NCBI GenBank assembly: GCA_023418475.1
Contig: JAEZZO010000085.1
Location: forward strand, 1-64,000
Length of the DNA: 64,000 nucleotides
Direction of reading: 5' to 3'
Source of the DNA: Bacillota bacterium
GTDB taxonomy: Bacteria > Bacillota > Clostridia > Lachnospirales > Lachnospiraceae
In this document: piece after piece, positions 1 to 9,118 of the stretch
How positions within the stretch are numbered: position 1 is the stretch's first letter
Layout: every line of letters begins with the position of its first letter
Notes under the pieces: generated by a model
What the model saw: the letters and a program-made list of their open reading frames with translations, nothing else
Database searches by the model: none
What the model was told of the DNA's origin: nothing
Position numbers and translations under genes: made by a program

Positions 1-1
1 C

Positions 2-1372
2 TGTCCGGTCAGGAACGCGAATAACCGGGTCGAGGTAGCGGTAAGCGGTGCGGGAAGACTTGTCGGCCTGGACAATGGAGACAGTACGGATTATGATGCT
101 TATAAAGGAACCTCCAGAAAATTATTCTCCGGAAAACTGCTTGCTATGATAGCAGCAAAGCAGGAAGCGGGTAGTATTACCTGTCAGGTATCATCACCGG
201 GAATGGAAACAGAGGTACTGTACCTCGAGGCCCTACCCTGTGAAAAGGTGGCCGGGATTTCTTCTATCACTGAAAATATACAATCGGTTAAGGAGGAAGA
301 GATACCAATCCGTAAAATTGAACTGATTAACAATGGGGTAGGGCATTTAACCAAAGAAAAGCCGGAAACTATAGTAAAAGCCAGGATACTTCCGGAAAAT
401 GCAACCTATGAAGAGATTGAATGGAAAGCGATGACTGCAAATGGAATCCCCTCAAACATAGCAAAGGTAGAGACGAAGGATAAGGAAGCGGTTATTACTG
501 CAATCGGTGACGGTGAATTTCGGCTTTGCTGCACTGCGAAAAACGGAGGTAAAAACCCAAAGGTCATTTCGGAACTGGAATTTGATATAACCGGGTTGGG
601 TGAAATTCTAATAGATCCTTATCAGTTTGTTTGCGCAGGGCTATATAATTATGGTAACCGTGAATTTCATAGCGGTCTCCTTGGCGGAATTGCTACGGAA
701 AATGCATCGAATTATATAGGTTTTAAAAGGATTGATTTTGGTCCGTATGGATCGGATGAAATAACCATACCGATATACAATTTAAGTAATGATGCTGCTC
801 GGATAGAGTTTTGGGAAGGTATTCCGGGAGAGCAGAATTCGATACTGCTATTGGATACAGTATACCATAAGAACTTTATTTGGAATACCTATCAGGAGGA
901 GACATTTCGTTTCCCCAGACGGTTAAAAGGGGTTACCACCTTATGCATTGTGATACAGGATAAATTAGATATCCAGGGCTTTTCTTTTAAGCACTATGAA
1001 AAAGCTTTTGCAAAGCTATCGGCGAGGGAATATGATAACATCTATGGGGATTGCTTTACTATTGCGGATGATTCAATAGAAGAGATCGGAAATAATGTAG
1101 CCATTGATTACAAGGATATGGATTTTGGGGCTACCGGAGTGCAAAAAGTGGTTATTTGCGGGAGATCTCGGATTGATAAAAATTCAATCCATATTAATTT
1201 TGAGGGAGAAGCCTCGGAAGAAAGACAGATTTTTGAAATACCCTATTCCGTTGATTATGAAGAATATGAATTCCGAGTTAACAAAGTAACAGGAAAGCAA
1301 AAGGTGAGTTTTTTATTTTTGCCGGGCTGCAACTTTGATCTTAAATGGTTTCAATTTTATGCGAAAGAATAA
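2..1372 (+). CDS. Glycoside hydrolase family 2 enzyme, C-terminal part, with CBM6-like domains (partial)
   Basis: The reading frame is open from the first bases of the window, so the N-terminal sugar-binding, immunoglobulin-like and TIM-barrel domains lie outside; 456 residues remain. The first 50 residues contain the GLDNGDSTDYD and YKGTSRKLFSGKLLA motifs seen at the end of large GH2 beta-galactosidase-type enzymes. Next comes an Ig-like stretch (about residues 95-185), then two beta-rich segments (about 200-335 and 345-456) that look like CBM6-type carbohydrate-binding modules, including the phrase YIGFKRIDFG. The architecture suggests a beta-galactosidase or related exo-glycosidase acting on a plant or host glycan. 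The catalytic residues are not in view, so the exact substrate is unknown. GH2 family: confident; CBM6 assignment: moderate. Confidence 0.85.
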   Translation, partial: CPVRNANNRVEVAVSGAGRLVGLDNGDSTDYDAYKGTSRKLFSGKLLAMIAAKQEAGSITCQVSSPGMETEVLYLEALPCEKVAGISSITENIQSVKEEEIPIRKIELINNGVGHLTKEKPETIVKARILPENATYEEIEWKAMTANGIPSNIAKVETKDKEAVITAIGDGEFRLCCTAKNGGKNPKVISELEFDITGLGEILIDPYQFVCAGLYNYGNREFHSGLLGGIATENASNYIGFKRIDFGPYGSDEITIPIYNLSNDAARIEFWEGIPGEQNSILLLDTVYHKNFIWNTYQEETFRFPRRLKGVTTLCIVIQDKLDIQGFSFKHYEKAFAKLSAREYDNIYGDCFTIADDSIEEIGNNVAIDYKDMDFGATGVQKVVICGRSRIDKNSIHINFEGEASEERQIFEIPYSVDYEEYEFRVNKVTGKQKVSFLFLPGCNFDLKWFQFYAKE

Positions 1373-1464
1373 GCAAAACATCCCAACAAATTATTCGGCA
1401 AATAAGACCGTCGGTGCTCATTTCGGGTTTTTTCACTACTTATTTTAGCTGCCGCGCCGTAGGG

Positions 1465-1502
1465 ATTGAAAGGGTGAAGAATAATATCTTCACCCTTTCA
1501 AT
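1465..1502. terminator. Perfect hairpin between convergent genes
   Basis: Perfect 16-bp stem (1465-1480 with 1487-1502) and a 6-nt loop lie between the GH2 gene and the convergent aminopeptidase gene. No long T-run follows on either strand, so it may be a bidirectional terminator or an mRNA 3' end protector. Confidence 0.6.
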
Positions 1503-1532
1503 TATGTAAAATGTGAACAATAAGTACAATAT

Positions 1533-2915
1533 TTAAAATATTGAAGTTAAAAATACCGAATAACCTTTTTTTGTTTCGTATACGTCGGCTTTACTTACAA
1601 CTTCCCAGGGAGCGTGCATATTTAAAACAGCAACGCCGCAATCGATGATTTCCATTCCATAATGAGCTAAGATATATGCAATCGTGCCGCCGCCCCCAAC
1701 ATCAACTTTTCCAAGCTCTGCTGTCTGATATGCAACTTTATTATCATCCAGTACCTTTCTTAATTGTGCGATATATTCTGCATTTGCATCATTGGAGCCG
1801 AATTTTCCGCCGGAACCGGTATATTTATTGAATACCATTCCCTTGGCAAAGTATGCGGTATTATTTTTTTCAAAAGCAGAAGAGAAGATGGGATCATAGG
1901 CCGCACTGACATCCGAGGAAAGCATCTTTGAATTAGCAAGGGTACGTCTTATGGTAAGTTCGGAATAGATGCCCATTGCGTTTAACAGCTCTGCTACTGT
2001 ATTTTCAAAAAATTTGGATTGCATTCCGGTTGCTCCGACACTTCCGATTTCTTCTTTATCCACCAAAAGAGTACAAGCTGTTCTCTTTGCAGTTTCAAGC
2101 TCAAGCATTGCGGCTAAAGAGGTGAAAGCACATACCCGATCATCATGACCATACGCCATGAGCATACTCCGGTCAAGACCAGCCTCTTTTGCTTTTCCTG
2201 CCGGAACAACTTCTAATTCGGCTGAAATGAAATCCTCTTCTTCAATATCATATGTATCCTTAATTAATTTCAAGATTCCTTTCTTGACTGCGTCTTTTTC
2301 TTCATCCTTTAGCGGTATGTTACCGATAATGATATCCAGATCTTCTCCTTCAATCACTTTTCTTGCCTTTTTATCCAGCTGTTCACCTGCCAGATGAATT
2401 AGAAGATCAGATATGAATACAACAGGATCGTTTTCATCCTCTCCTATTATAATATCTAGAACACTGCCGTCTTTTTTAGCAACCACACCATGAATAGCCA
2501 GAGGTATTGTTGCCCATTGATATTTTTTAACTCCTCCATAATAGTGAGTATCAAGATAAGCCAGCTCTGAGTTCTCATACAGAGGATTTTGCTTAATATC
2601 AAGCCTTGGGGAATCAATATGTGCGCCTAAAATATTCATTCCATCTTCGATTGGATTTTCTCCGATTAAGAATAAGGCAATTGATTTTTTCATGTTGATG
2701 GCATAAACTTTATCTCCGGCCTTTAATCCAATTTTATTCTTGATTATTTCATCTAGATTTCTGTAGCCGGCTTTTTCAGCCATTTTGGCACTAATTGTTA
2801 CACATTCGCGTTCTGTTTTTCCGCTATTAAGATAGTTGCGATATTCTTTATTGATATCTTCCAGTTTCAGCAACTCATTATCGTCATAGCTATTCCAAAC
2901 ATTTTTTCTTTCCAT
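1533..2915 (-). CDS. M18 family aminopeptidase
   Basis: Zinc-dependent cytoplasmic aminopeptidase of family M18 (aspartyl aminopeptidase/LAP4 type), 460 residues, a usual length. It trims N-terminal amino acids from peptides. Visible metal and catalytic motifs: AHIDSPRLD near residue 95, HDDRVCAF near 270, DKEEIGSVGATGM near 285, SSDVSAAYDP and a C-terminal MHAPWEV. A longer frame reaches 2963, but the ATG at 2915 has AGGAAGG about 9 bases upstream and starts the normal N-terminus MERKNVWNSY, so it is preferred. It stands alone, divergent from the aldo/keto reductase gene. Family is certain; the preferred residue is not readable from sequence. Confidence 0.92.
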   Translation of the reverse strand: MERKNVWNSYDDNELLKLEDINKEYRNYLNSGKTERECVTISAKMAEKAGYRNLDEIIKNKIGLKAGDKVYAINMKKSIALFLIGENPIEDGMNILGAHIDSPRLDIKQNPLYENSELAYLDTHYYGGVKKYQWATIPLAIHGVVAKKDGSVLDIIIGEDENDPVVFISDLLIHLAGEQLDKKARKVIEGEDLDIIIGNIPLKDEEKDAVKKGILKLIKDTYDIEEEDFISAELEVVPAGKAKEAGLDRSMLMAYGHDDRVCAFTSLAAMLELETAKRTACTLLVDKEEIGSVGATGMQSKFFENTVAELLNAMGIYSELTIRRTLANSKMLSSDVSAAYDPIFSSAFEKNNTAYFAKGMVFNKYTGSGGKFGSNDANAEYIAQLRKVLDDNKVAYQTAELGKVDVGGGGTIAYILAHYGMEIIDCGVAVLNMHAPWEVVSKADVYETKKGYSVFLTSIF

Positions 2916-3221
2916 GGTAAGTGTCCTTCCTATTCTTGTTGTGTATCTTGAATTATAACACAATATTACAGGAATGTTTATACTTCTTAATAATTAATCG
3001 TTATAAGTATCTCATATATTACTTATTGCTTCCCAGCCCAATTCCATTGCCGTGCATCTGACAGATACAAATCAACGAACAACCATATTTCGTCAAATAA
3101 CGTCAAAAACTTTCCTCTAACATAGATTATTGCTTGCTGATTTTAGCAAGTTGGGATATGATAGAAAAAGAAGGTAATGCTGTAAGAATCGCTGGACGTT
3201 GGAAAGGGCATGGTTATTCGT
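2916..3221. other. Divergent intergenic region
   Basis: About 300 bases between the aminopeptidase and aldo/keto reductase genes. It must hold promoters for both directions. It is AT-rich, and no consensus promoter or hairpin stands out clearly. Confidence 0.4.
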
Positions 3222-4343
3222 ATGGAAAAACGGTTATTTGGTAAAACGGGGATTGAAACAAGTATATTAGGGTTCGGGGGATTCCATCTTTGCGAAATTC
3301 CTTATAGTAATGCAGAAAAATTATTAAATGCCTATCTGGATCGGGGAGGCTCTTATGTAGAAACAGCTCCCAGTTATGGAAATGGAGAATCAGAGATTAA
3401 AATAGGTAAGGCTATTTCTCATCGAAGATGTGAATATAGCTTAGTTACAAAAGCCCATCAAAGAGATTATGCAACTTGCAAGGTGACATTTGAGCAAAGT
3501 TTAAGAAATCTTAATACAGATCATGTGGATGTGCTTTTGATGCATGCAGTTGATAGCTTGGAAACATTAGAAAAAATTCTTGGTGAAGATGGTGCGATTA
3601 AGGCTGCTGAGGAAGCAAAACAAGAAGGGAAGATCAAACATATCGGTCTTTCCATGCACGGACAGCCGGATGTTTTGATTGAGGCAATCAAACGCTATCC
3701 CTTTGAGGCTGTCATGGCCACCATCAATTATTATGATGTATGTAATTATCCGGAGCTGGTAACGGAACTTATTCCGTTAGCAAAGCAAAAGGGAATTGCC
3801 ATCATTTTAATGAAACCCTTGGCGGACGGATTTTTATATAAGAGTGTAGAACAGGCTTTTGATTATGCATTCAGCCAGGATGTTTCTGTTGTTGTGACAG
3901 GAATGAATTCCATGCAAATGCTGGAAACAGATTTTAAACTTGCCGAAAGCTATAAGCCTAATACGCAAGAGCGATTAGAAGCAGTGTTAACGAATGCAGT
4001 TGAATTAGGAAATTATGTGTGCAGACAATGCGGAAAGTGCATGCCTTGTCCGAAAGGAGTCGATATCACCGGGATTTTTGCCTTGGAAGGTATTTTTGAC
4101 CGGCAGATGACACGGGGAGATGTTGAAAATGCGGCGGAATATGCATTAAGTGAAAGATTAAAGCACTGGTTCGGTACGCAGGAGAGAGCTGTCAAATCCT
4201 ATGCTGACAAGGAAGATAATGTAAACAAATGTAGCGAATGCGGCATATGTAATGAAAAATGCCCATATGGTATTGATGTGATAAATAAACTAAAATGGGT
4301 TGATTATAAACTAAAACCAAAATATGGAAGAATATGGGAGTAG
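3222..4343 (+). CDS. Aldo/keto reductase with C-terminal 4Fe-4S ferredoxin domain
   Basis: An NAD(P)H-dependent aldo/keto reductase barrel (about residues 1-255) fused to a bacterial ferredoxin-like tail. The barrel carries GFGGFHL, ETAPSYGNGESE (catalytic Tyr; the usual Asp of DTA is Glu here), VTKAH (Lys) and LLMHAVD (His). The tail has two cysteine groups, CRQCGKCMPCP and CSECGICNEKCP, enough for two [4Fe-4S] clusters. This predicts a cytoplasmic redox enzyme that exchanges electrons with ferredoxin, common in clostridia; the carbonyl substrate is unknown. An in-frame ATG at 3210 is possible, but the only purine-rich site (GGAAAGGG, 3201-3208) abuts it, so the ATG at 3222 is favoured even though its spacing is long. 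Single gene followed by a hairpin. Confidence 0.88.
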   Translation: MEKRLFGKTGIETSILGFGGFHLCEIPYSNAEKLLNAYLDRGGSYVETAPSYGNGESEIKIGKAISHRRCEYSLVTKAHQRDYATCKVTFEQSLRNLNTDHVDVLLMHAVDSLETLEKILGEDGAIKAAEEAKQEGKIKHIGLSMHGQPDVLIEAIKRYPFEAVMATINYYDVCNYPELVTELIPLAKQKGIAIILMKPLADGFLYKSVEQAFDYAFSQDVSVVVTGMNSMQMLETDFKLAESYKPNTQERLEAVLTNAVELGNYVCRQCGKCMPCPKGVDITGIFALEGIFDRQMTRGDVENAAEYALSERLKHWFGTQERAVKSYADKEDNVNKCSECGICNEKCPYGIDVINKLKWVDYKLKPKYGRIWE

Positions 4344-4402
4344 TCAGGCAAGAACAGTTAAATGAACTGTTCGAATATAATCCCATCCAAAGAAACGAAT
4401 AA

Positions 4403-4439
4403 AATAGAGCTTACTCTGTTCTTGGGAGTAAGCTCTATT
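4403..4439 (+). terminator. Hairpin terminator after the aldo/keto reductase gene
   Basis: Perfect 14-bp stem (4403-4416 with 4426-4439) and a 9-nt loop sit 60 bases after the stop codon. There is no T-run, so termination strength is uncertain. Confidence 0.6.
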
Positions 4440-4586
4440 GTAATGACTTGATTGGATTTATGTAGGTATTTTAACCTAAAAAAACCAATTTTATATATAA
4501 TTTTTTATATATCATTCTATAATAAGTAAATTATCAAATTATACTAGATATGCCAGGTTTTCATACGAATGAAGGAGGACGTTTTC

Positions 4587-6077
4587 TTGGAAAAACTAAA
4601 GAATACTAATTTATTGGACTTTAAAAAAATGCATCGGGTTAATTTAGCTGTAACAATTGTACTGGTAGGCCTTATCGTTGGCCAAATACTGGTCTTTAGA
4701 GGAATTGCGGACAATATAAAATTCCTGTTTATCGGTATAGCGATTATAGCAATTGCTGTTTTAAACTATTTTATTAAAATGAACGACTATATAAAAGGTT
4801 TTTTCTTTGCGTTTCTTCCATCACTTATTATGTTTGCCTTATTTTTTCTGGATCGATATGCTTTGAATAAGCATTATATCCTTCTTATCACCGTTTTGAT
4901 GTGTGCTATCTATTTCAATCAAAAAATATTCCTGATTTACTGGATTTACATTAATATTGGAATGATAGTATCTTATCTTTTTCATCCTGATATTGTAATG
5001 GGTAGCGATACTAGAATTCCCACATTTGTAATTGTTATGACTGCATTCAATGGAATTCTTCTGCTGATTTTTCTATTAACGAAATGGGGGCGTAATTTAA
5101 TTTTAGCTTCAATCCAAAAAGAGAAAGATGCTATCTCTTTGTTAAAGGAACTGGAAAATACTTTTACAACATTAGAAAAAGGGGTCGCTACACTGGATGG
5201 AAATTTATCAGGGTTTTCCGAGCGAGCCGGTAGTATTCATACCTCCGGCGGCACAATCGTAGAGACTGTAAAGCAAATGTCACAATCAATTCAGGAGGGG
5301 TCTAATTTCGCAGATAATATAAAAACTACAATAGATCATTCTCTTTCAAAAATAGAAACAGCTCTCACCGGTTCAAAGGATATTGTATCCAGAACCGATG
5401 AAATTAACAGGAAGGTTGAGAATAATTACAAAAGCATTAATGAAGTAGTCGAATTTGCCATTACTGTGAATGAAGTAATCGGAGCCACAACGGACACTGT
5501 CTCTGACTTAAATAATAATCTTGACCTTGTCAGCTCTTTATTAGAAGGAATTAAGAAAATATCGAAACAAACAAATTTATTGGCGTTAAATGCTGCTATT
5601 GAATCGGCCAGGGCAGGGGAACAAGGGAAAGGCTTTGCTGTCGTTTCAGAGGAAATCCGCAAGCTAGCCGAACAAAGTGCATCCATTGCCGAAAACATTT
5701 CAAAAGTGACACAAGCCTTATCTTTTAAAGCCCAAAATGCTGACGAAAAGGCTGTAGAGGGAGGAAAAGCGGTAAGTAAAATCCAAGCTTTGCTGGAAGA
5801 TGTGAATACAGGTTATAGCAGCTTTATGTTAGACTATAGTCGCACAAATCAAATTCTTGGTGAAAATATGGATAAGATTAACCAGGCAACCGGAGACTTT
5901 TTGGAAATTCAAACCCAGATAGACCGTATAGTGGATCAGGCTACGCAAAATACTACATCTGCGAGTGAGATCTTATCCACGCTTGAAACCCAAAATGATT
6001 TGATCGGAGAAATGAACAGCTCTGTAATTGAATTAAATAGCTTAAGTAGTGATTTAAAACAATTAGTTCATCGATAA
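4587..6077 (+). CDS. Methyl-accepting chemotaxis protein with polytopic membrane domain
   Basis: Chemoreceptor of about 496 residues. The first 170 residues hold about six hydrophobic segments with only short loops, so there is no large extracellular sensor; the ligand may be sensed within the membrane. The rest is coiled coil with the cytoplasmic hairpin tip near residues 325-365 ([20 protein letters not shown] and [16 protein letters not shown]), which binds CheA and CheW. Start choice: an ATG at 4569 overlaps the GGAGG (4574-4578) that would serve as ribosome binding site, and a TTG at 4587 lies 8 bases after it, so the TTG start is preferred. No che genes are nearby. Family is certain, stimulus unknown. 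Confidence 0.9.
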   Translation: MEKLKNTNLLDFKKMHRVNLAVTIVLVGLIVGQILVFRGIADNIKFLFIGIAIIAIAVLNYFIKMNDYIKGFFFAFLPSLIMFALFFLDRYALNKHYILLITVLMCAIYFNQKIFLIYWIYINIGMIVSYLFHPDIVMGSDTRIPTFVIVMTAFNGILLLIFLLTKWGRNLILASIQKEKDAISLLKELENTFTTLEKGVATLDGNLSGFSERAGSIHTSGGTIVETVKQMSQSIQEGSNFADNIKTTIDHSLSKIETALTGSKDIVSRTDEINRKVENNYKSINEVVEFAITVNEVIGATTDTVSDLNNNLDLVSSLLEGIKKISKQTNLLALNAAIESARAGEQGKGFAVVSEEIRKLAEQSASIAENISKVTQALSFKAQNADEKAVEGGKAVSKIQALLEDVNTGYSSFMLDYSRTNQILGENMDKINQATGDFLEIQTQIDRIVDQATQNTTSASEILSTLETQNDLIGEMNSSVIELNSLSSDLKQLVHR

Positions 6078-6086
6078 GATAAGAGG

Positions 6087-6110
6087 GGGCAACCTGGAAA
6101 TAGGCTGCCC
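6087..6110 (+). terminator. Weak hairpin after the chemoreceptor gene
   Basis: A 9-bp stem with one mismatch (6087-6095 with 6102-6110) lies just after the stop. It lacks a T-run and is a weak candidate. Confidence 0.35.
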
Positions 6111-6195
6111 TTGATTAAGTTGATATAATGGATTAAGTAATGTAAAATATAATAGGCATTAAAGGTATTATTCGAATAAGAAATGGGAGATATCA

Positions 6196-6370
6196 ATGAA
6201 AAATGTAATGAAAAGATCATTACTCTTTGCGTTATTATTTGTATTTGTTCTATTTATTGGTTATATATATATTCCTGAAAAAAACATCTACAGCTATAGT
6301 AGAGGGGATAGGGTTTGTATTAGGAAATCATGTGATTAATTTCTATTATTTTAAAAGGAATAATAAATAG
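6196..6370 (+). pseudogene. Small one-helix membrane protein, apparently frameshifted at an A7 run
   Basis: The ATG at 6196 has GGGAG 6 bases upstream. The first frame gives 47 residues ending at 6339: a basic N-terminus, a strong membrane helix (LLFALLFVFVLFIGYIYI), then an unconvincing tail. Removing one A from the run of seven at 6288-6294 restores a longer frame to the TAG at 6370. That version, about 57 residues, has a more natural tail (TAIVEGIGFVLGNHVINFYY). It is therefore either a gene inactivated by a one-base insertion, a frame-switching gene, or a sequencing error. An intrinsic terminator follows at 6416, which supports this being a real transcription unit. Function unknown. Confidence 0.5.
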
Positions 6371-6415
6371 CAGGAATAGGAATAAATCCTGCCGGAAAAA
6401 TCAGAATCACTGCTG

Positions 6416-6457
6416 AATGCTACTTTGGGATATGATTGAAAAGTAGCATTTTTATTT
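6416..6457 (+). terminator. Intrinsic terminator
   Basis: Perfect 11-bp stem (6416-6426 with 6440-6450) followed by a T-rich run. It closes the small membrane-protein unit. Confidence 0.75.
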
Positions 6458-6639
6458 GCCGGTACAGGAAGATTATTAATTTGAGAGGGAATTATGTTAA
6501 TCATTGCATATCATATACTTTGCAACTATCATCAAGTATGGTATTGTTGAATGTAATATGAAACCGGCGGGTTCCTGGAATATAAGTTCAGAGGACACGG
6601 AATATAGGATACTAACGGCATAAAATTGGGAGGATATTT

Positions 6640-7191
6640 ATGTTTCAAAGCGCCAGATTAAACTACAGAGAACTAACTGAGAATGATTTTGAATTGTTTT
6701 ACGATTTGTATTCGAATAAAGAAGTAATGAAATATGCCTATTTGGATCGTATTTGTTCAAGAGAGGATGCGATAGAAGCATTTGGCAATATTTTAGCGGA
6801 CCAGAAAGATAATGAGAAAGGTACGCAATATGTTGTCAGCTTAAGGGAGTTAAATATTATGATTGGAATAGTAGATTATTTTGTTATCCTTAATCATGAA
6901 AAGGGCGGAATTTATGAAATCGGATATTTTATTAAACCGGATTATTGGGGAAAGGGCTTTGGTACGGAGATGGGAAAGGCTCTAATTGATTATTTGTTTA
7001 CCAATTTCAATATACATAAGGTTACCGCCAGCTGTAATTTTCAGAATAAAAATTCAGAAGGTATAATGATAAAATTAGGGATGACAAAAGAAGGAATATC
7101 CAAAAAGGCAAGATATAAGGATAATCAATGGGACGATGAGATGAAATATGCTTTGCTGAAAGAAGAATGGATCGCTAACACAAGAGAATAA
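6640..7191 (+). CDS. GNAT family N-acetyltransferase (RimJ/RimL-like)
   Basis: 183-residue acetyl-CoA-dependent acyltransferase of the RimJ/RimL type, full length for the family. The core shows YEIGYFIKPDYWGKGFGTEMGKAL near residues 89-112, where GKGFGTEM is the acetyl-CoA pyrophosphate-binding loop, followed by NFNIHKVTASCNFQNKNS and a KLGMTKEG turn typical of the fold. GGGAGG lies 7 bases before the ATG. Members acetylate alpha-amino groups of proteins or small amines; the target here cannot be told. The ABC-F gene starts 34 bases downstream and may be co-transcribed, so a resistance-type role is possible but unproven. Confidence 0.88.
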   Translation: MFQSARLNYRELTENDFELFYDLYSNKEVMKYAYLDRICSREDAIEAFGNILADQKDNEKGTQYVVSLRELNIMIGIVDYFVILNHEKGGIYEIGYFIKPDYWGKGFGTEMGKALIDYLFTNFNIHKVTASCNFQNKNSEGIMIKLGMTKEGISKKARYKDNQWDDEMKYALLKEEWIANTRE

Positions 7192-7225
7192 TATATGATG
7201 AAAATTGAAGCCATAGGAGGAAATT

Positions 7226-8980
7226 ATGATTAAAGTTCAAAATCTGTCCTATTCATATCCGCAAAAGGATTTGTATAATAATATTTCATTCACAATAGAA
7301 GATAATGTGCATTGTGCATTGATTGGTACGAATGGGACAGGAAAAAGTACGTTACTTGACATACTGATGCATTCCGAGGAATATCTGTATGATGGGAAAA
7401 TAATGTTCAACAATACGAACAAGATTGGGTTTGTTAGTCAGTTTTCACAATTAGTATCACAAAATGACATGACTGTATTTCAGTATATTAGCGAGGAGTT
7501 TGTAAAACAGGAAGAAAAATTAAATGATTTTTATAAAAAAATGGAAAACTCCGTTGAGTTAGAAAAGATTCTAGAGGACTATCAAAAAGAATTAGATGAA
7601 TGGAATTCGATTGATGGAGAGTCTTATGAAATAAATATCAAAAAGCAATTAAAACTGGCTAATCTGGAAAAATTAGAGGAGCAGAAAATTAGTAATCTGA
7701 GTGGCGGAGAGTTTAAACTGGTACAGGTAATCAGAGAGATGATGCTGACACCGGGGTTTCTTATTATGGATGAACCGGATGTGTTTTTGGATTTTAAGCG
7801 TTTGAATGCATTAAGAAATCTGATCAATGCTCATAAAGGAACACTTCTTATAATTACACATAATCGGTATTTGCTAAATCATTGCTTTAATAAAATTCTT
7901 CATTTGGAGAATCTGGAGGTCCAGGAATTTAACGGGACCTATACAGAATATAATTATGAACTTCTTGCTACAAAGATTGCTTTGCAGGAAGCATCGTTCG
8001 CTGATCAAGAAGAGATTGATCGTCAGAGTAGAATCTTAGAAAAATCCAGAGCGAAAGCGACGGCGATGGATAATGCTTCATTGGGAAGTGCCGTACATGC
8101 AAGACAGACCATAGTGGACCGGTTGAAGGCAAGAAAGACAAAGGCACCTTTTGTGTATATCAAACAACCTGAGATTTGTTTTGGACTGGAAAATGAAGTT
8201 GAGGATGAAATTATTCTGGAATTGACGGAGTATAGTGCGGCATTTGAGGAGCAGCTCTTAGAGCATGTGAATTATGAAATGAAGCATGCTGATCACGTAG
8301 CAATTGTAGGTGGGAATGGAACCGGAAAAACAACAATGTTATATGATATTTTTGAAAATAAGAAGGATACGATCCGGATTAGTAAGGATGCTATGATTGG
8401 CATGTTTTCTCAGATAACCGGTACTTTCTATAACGAAATGAAAACACTTCTTGAAATCTTCGAAGAAAAAGGGTTTGATAGAAAAAATGATATAGAAAAT
8501 TATTTGCAAAAATATGGCTTTGAAGGAAAAACATTGGAACAAAAAGTGAGTGAACTATCCGGAGGAGAGAAAGATTTGTTTCAATTAGCGGTGCTCTCTT
8601 TAGAAAAATCCAACTTTTTACTGCTGGATGAACCGACAGGGCATTTGGATGTTTATGCACAAGTAGCATTAGAACAGGCAATATCAGAGTTTAAGGGAGC
8701 AATCCTTATGGTATCCCATGACTATTATACGGTAGCCAATTGCATGGATTATGTGCTTTTAATAGAAAACAACACGGTACGCAGAATGAGCATCCGCAAG
8801 TTTCGCCAGATGATTTACGCCAATTATTTCGATAAAGATTATCTGCTTTTGGAGCAAACAAAAAAAGAGACAGAAACCAGAATTTTGCAAATGCTTCGAA
8901 GGAATGAATTTGAAAAGGCGAAGGAGCTAATGGTTTCTCTGGAAGAAATGATAAAAAAAATGAAATTGTCAAGGACGTAA
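7226..8980 (+). CDS. ABC-F family ATPase (ribosome-associated)
   Basis: A 584-residue soluble protein with two ATP-binding cassettes and no membrane segments, the ABC-F layout. Cassette 1: GTNGTGKST near residue 33, LSGGE near 158, MDEPDVFLD near 178. Cassette 2: GGNGTGKTT near 362, LSGGE near 443, LDEPTGHLD near 467. The linker (about 245-310) is charged and helical, as expected for the P-site tRNA interaction arm, and the C-terminus is a coiled coil rich in Lys and Glu. The first Walker B has PDVF in place of the usual PTNH. ABC-F proteins rescue or tune ribosomes, and some protect against antibiotics; which applies here is open. GGAGG precedes the ATG. It probably follows the acetyltransferase in one transcript. 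Confidence 0.9.
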   Translation: MIKVQNLSYSYPQKDLYNNISFTIEDNVHCALIGTNGTGKSTLLDILMHSEEYLYDGKIMFNNTNKIGFVSQFSQLVSQNDMTVFQYISEEFVKQEEKLNDFYKKMENSVELEKILEDYQKELDEWNSIDGESYEINIKKQLKLANLEKLEEQKISNLSGGEFKLVQVIREMMLTPGFLIMDEPDVFLDFKRLNALRNLINAHKGTLLIITHNRYLLNHCFNKILHLENLEVQEFNGTYTEYNYELLATKIALQEASFADQEEIDRQSRILEKSRAKATAMDNASLGSAVHARQTIVDRLKARKTKAPFVYIKQPEICFGLENEVEDEIILELTEYSAAFEEQLLEHVNYEMKHADHVAIVGGNGTGKTTMLYDIFENKKDTIRISKDAMIGMFSQITGTFYNEMKTLLEIFEEKGFDRKNDIENYLQKYGFEGKTLEQKVSELSGGEKDLFQLAVLSLEKSNFLLLDEPTGHLDVYAQVALEQAISEFKGAILMVSHDYYTVANCMDYVLLIENNTVRRMSIRKFRQMIYANYFDKDYLLLEQTKKETETRILQMLRRNEFEKAKELMVSLEEMIKKMKLSRT

Positions 8981-9033
8981 TACCTTTCTATCGTATAGAT
9001 CGAAATGAAAGAGTGGGAAAGAAATTCTTTAAC

Positions 9034-9074
9034 AAAATAAGCAGAAAGTGACTTAGACACTTTCTGCTTATTTT
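9034..9074. terminator. Bidirectional terminator between ABC-F and esterase genes
   Basis: Perfect 17-bp stem (9034-9050 with 9058-9074) and a 7-nt loop, with A-run and T-run at the two ends of the stem. It can end transcripts from both convergent genes. Confidence 0.85.
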
Positions 9075-9118
9075 ATGGAGATTAATTGCGAAACAGGGAT
9101 AGTACTTCGCAATTATCA

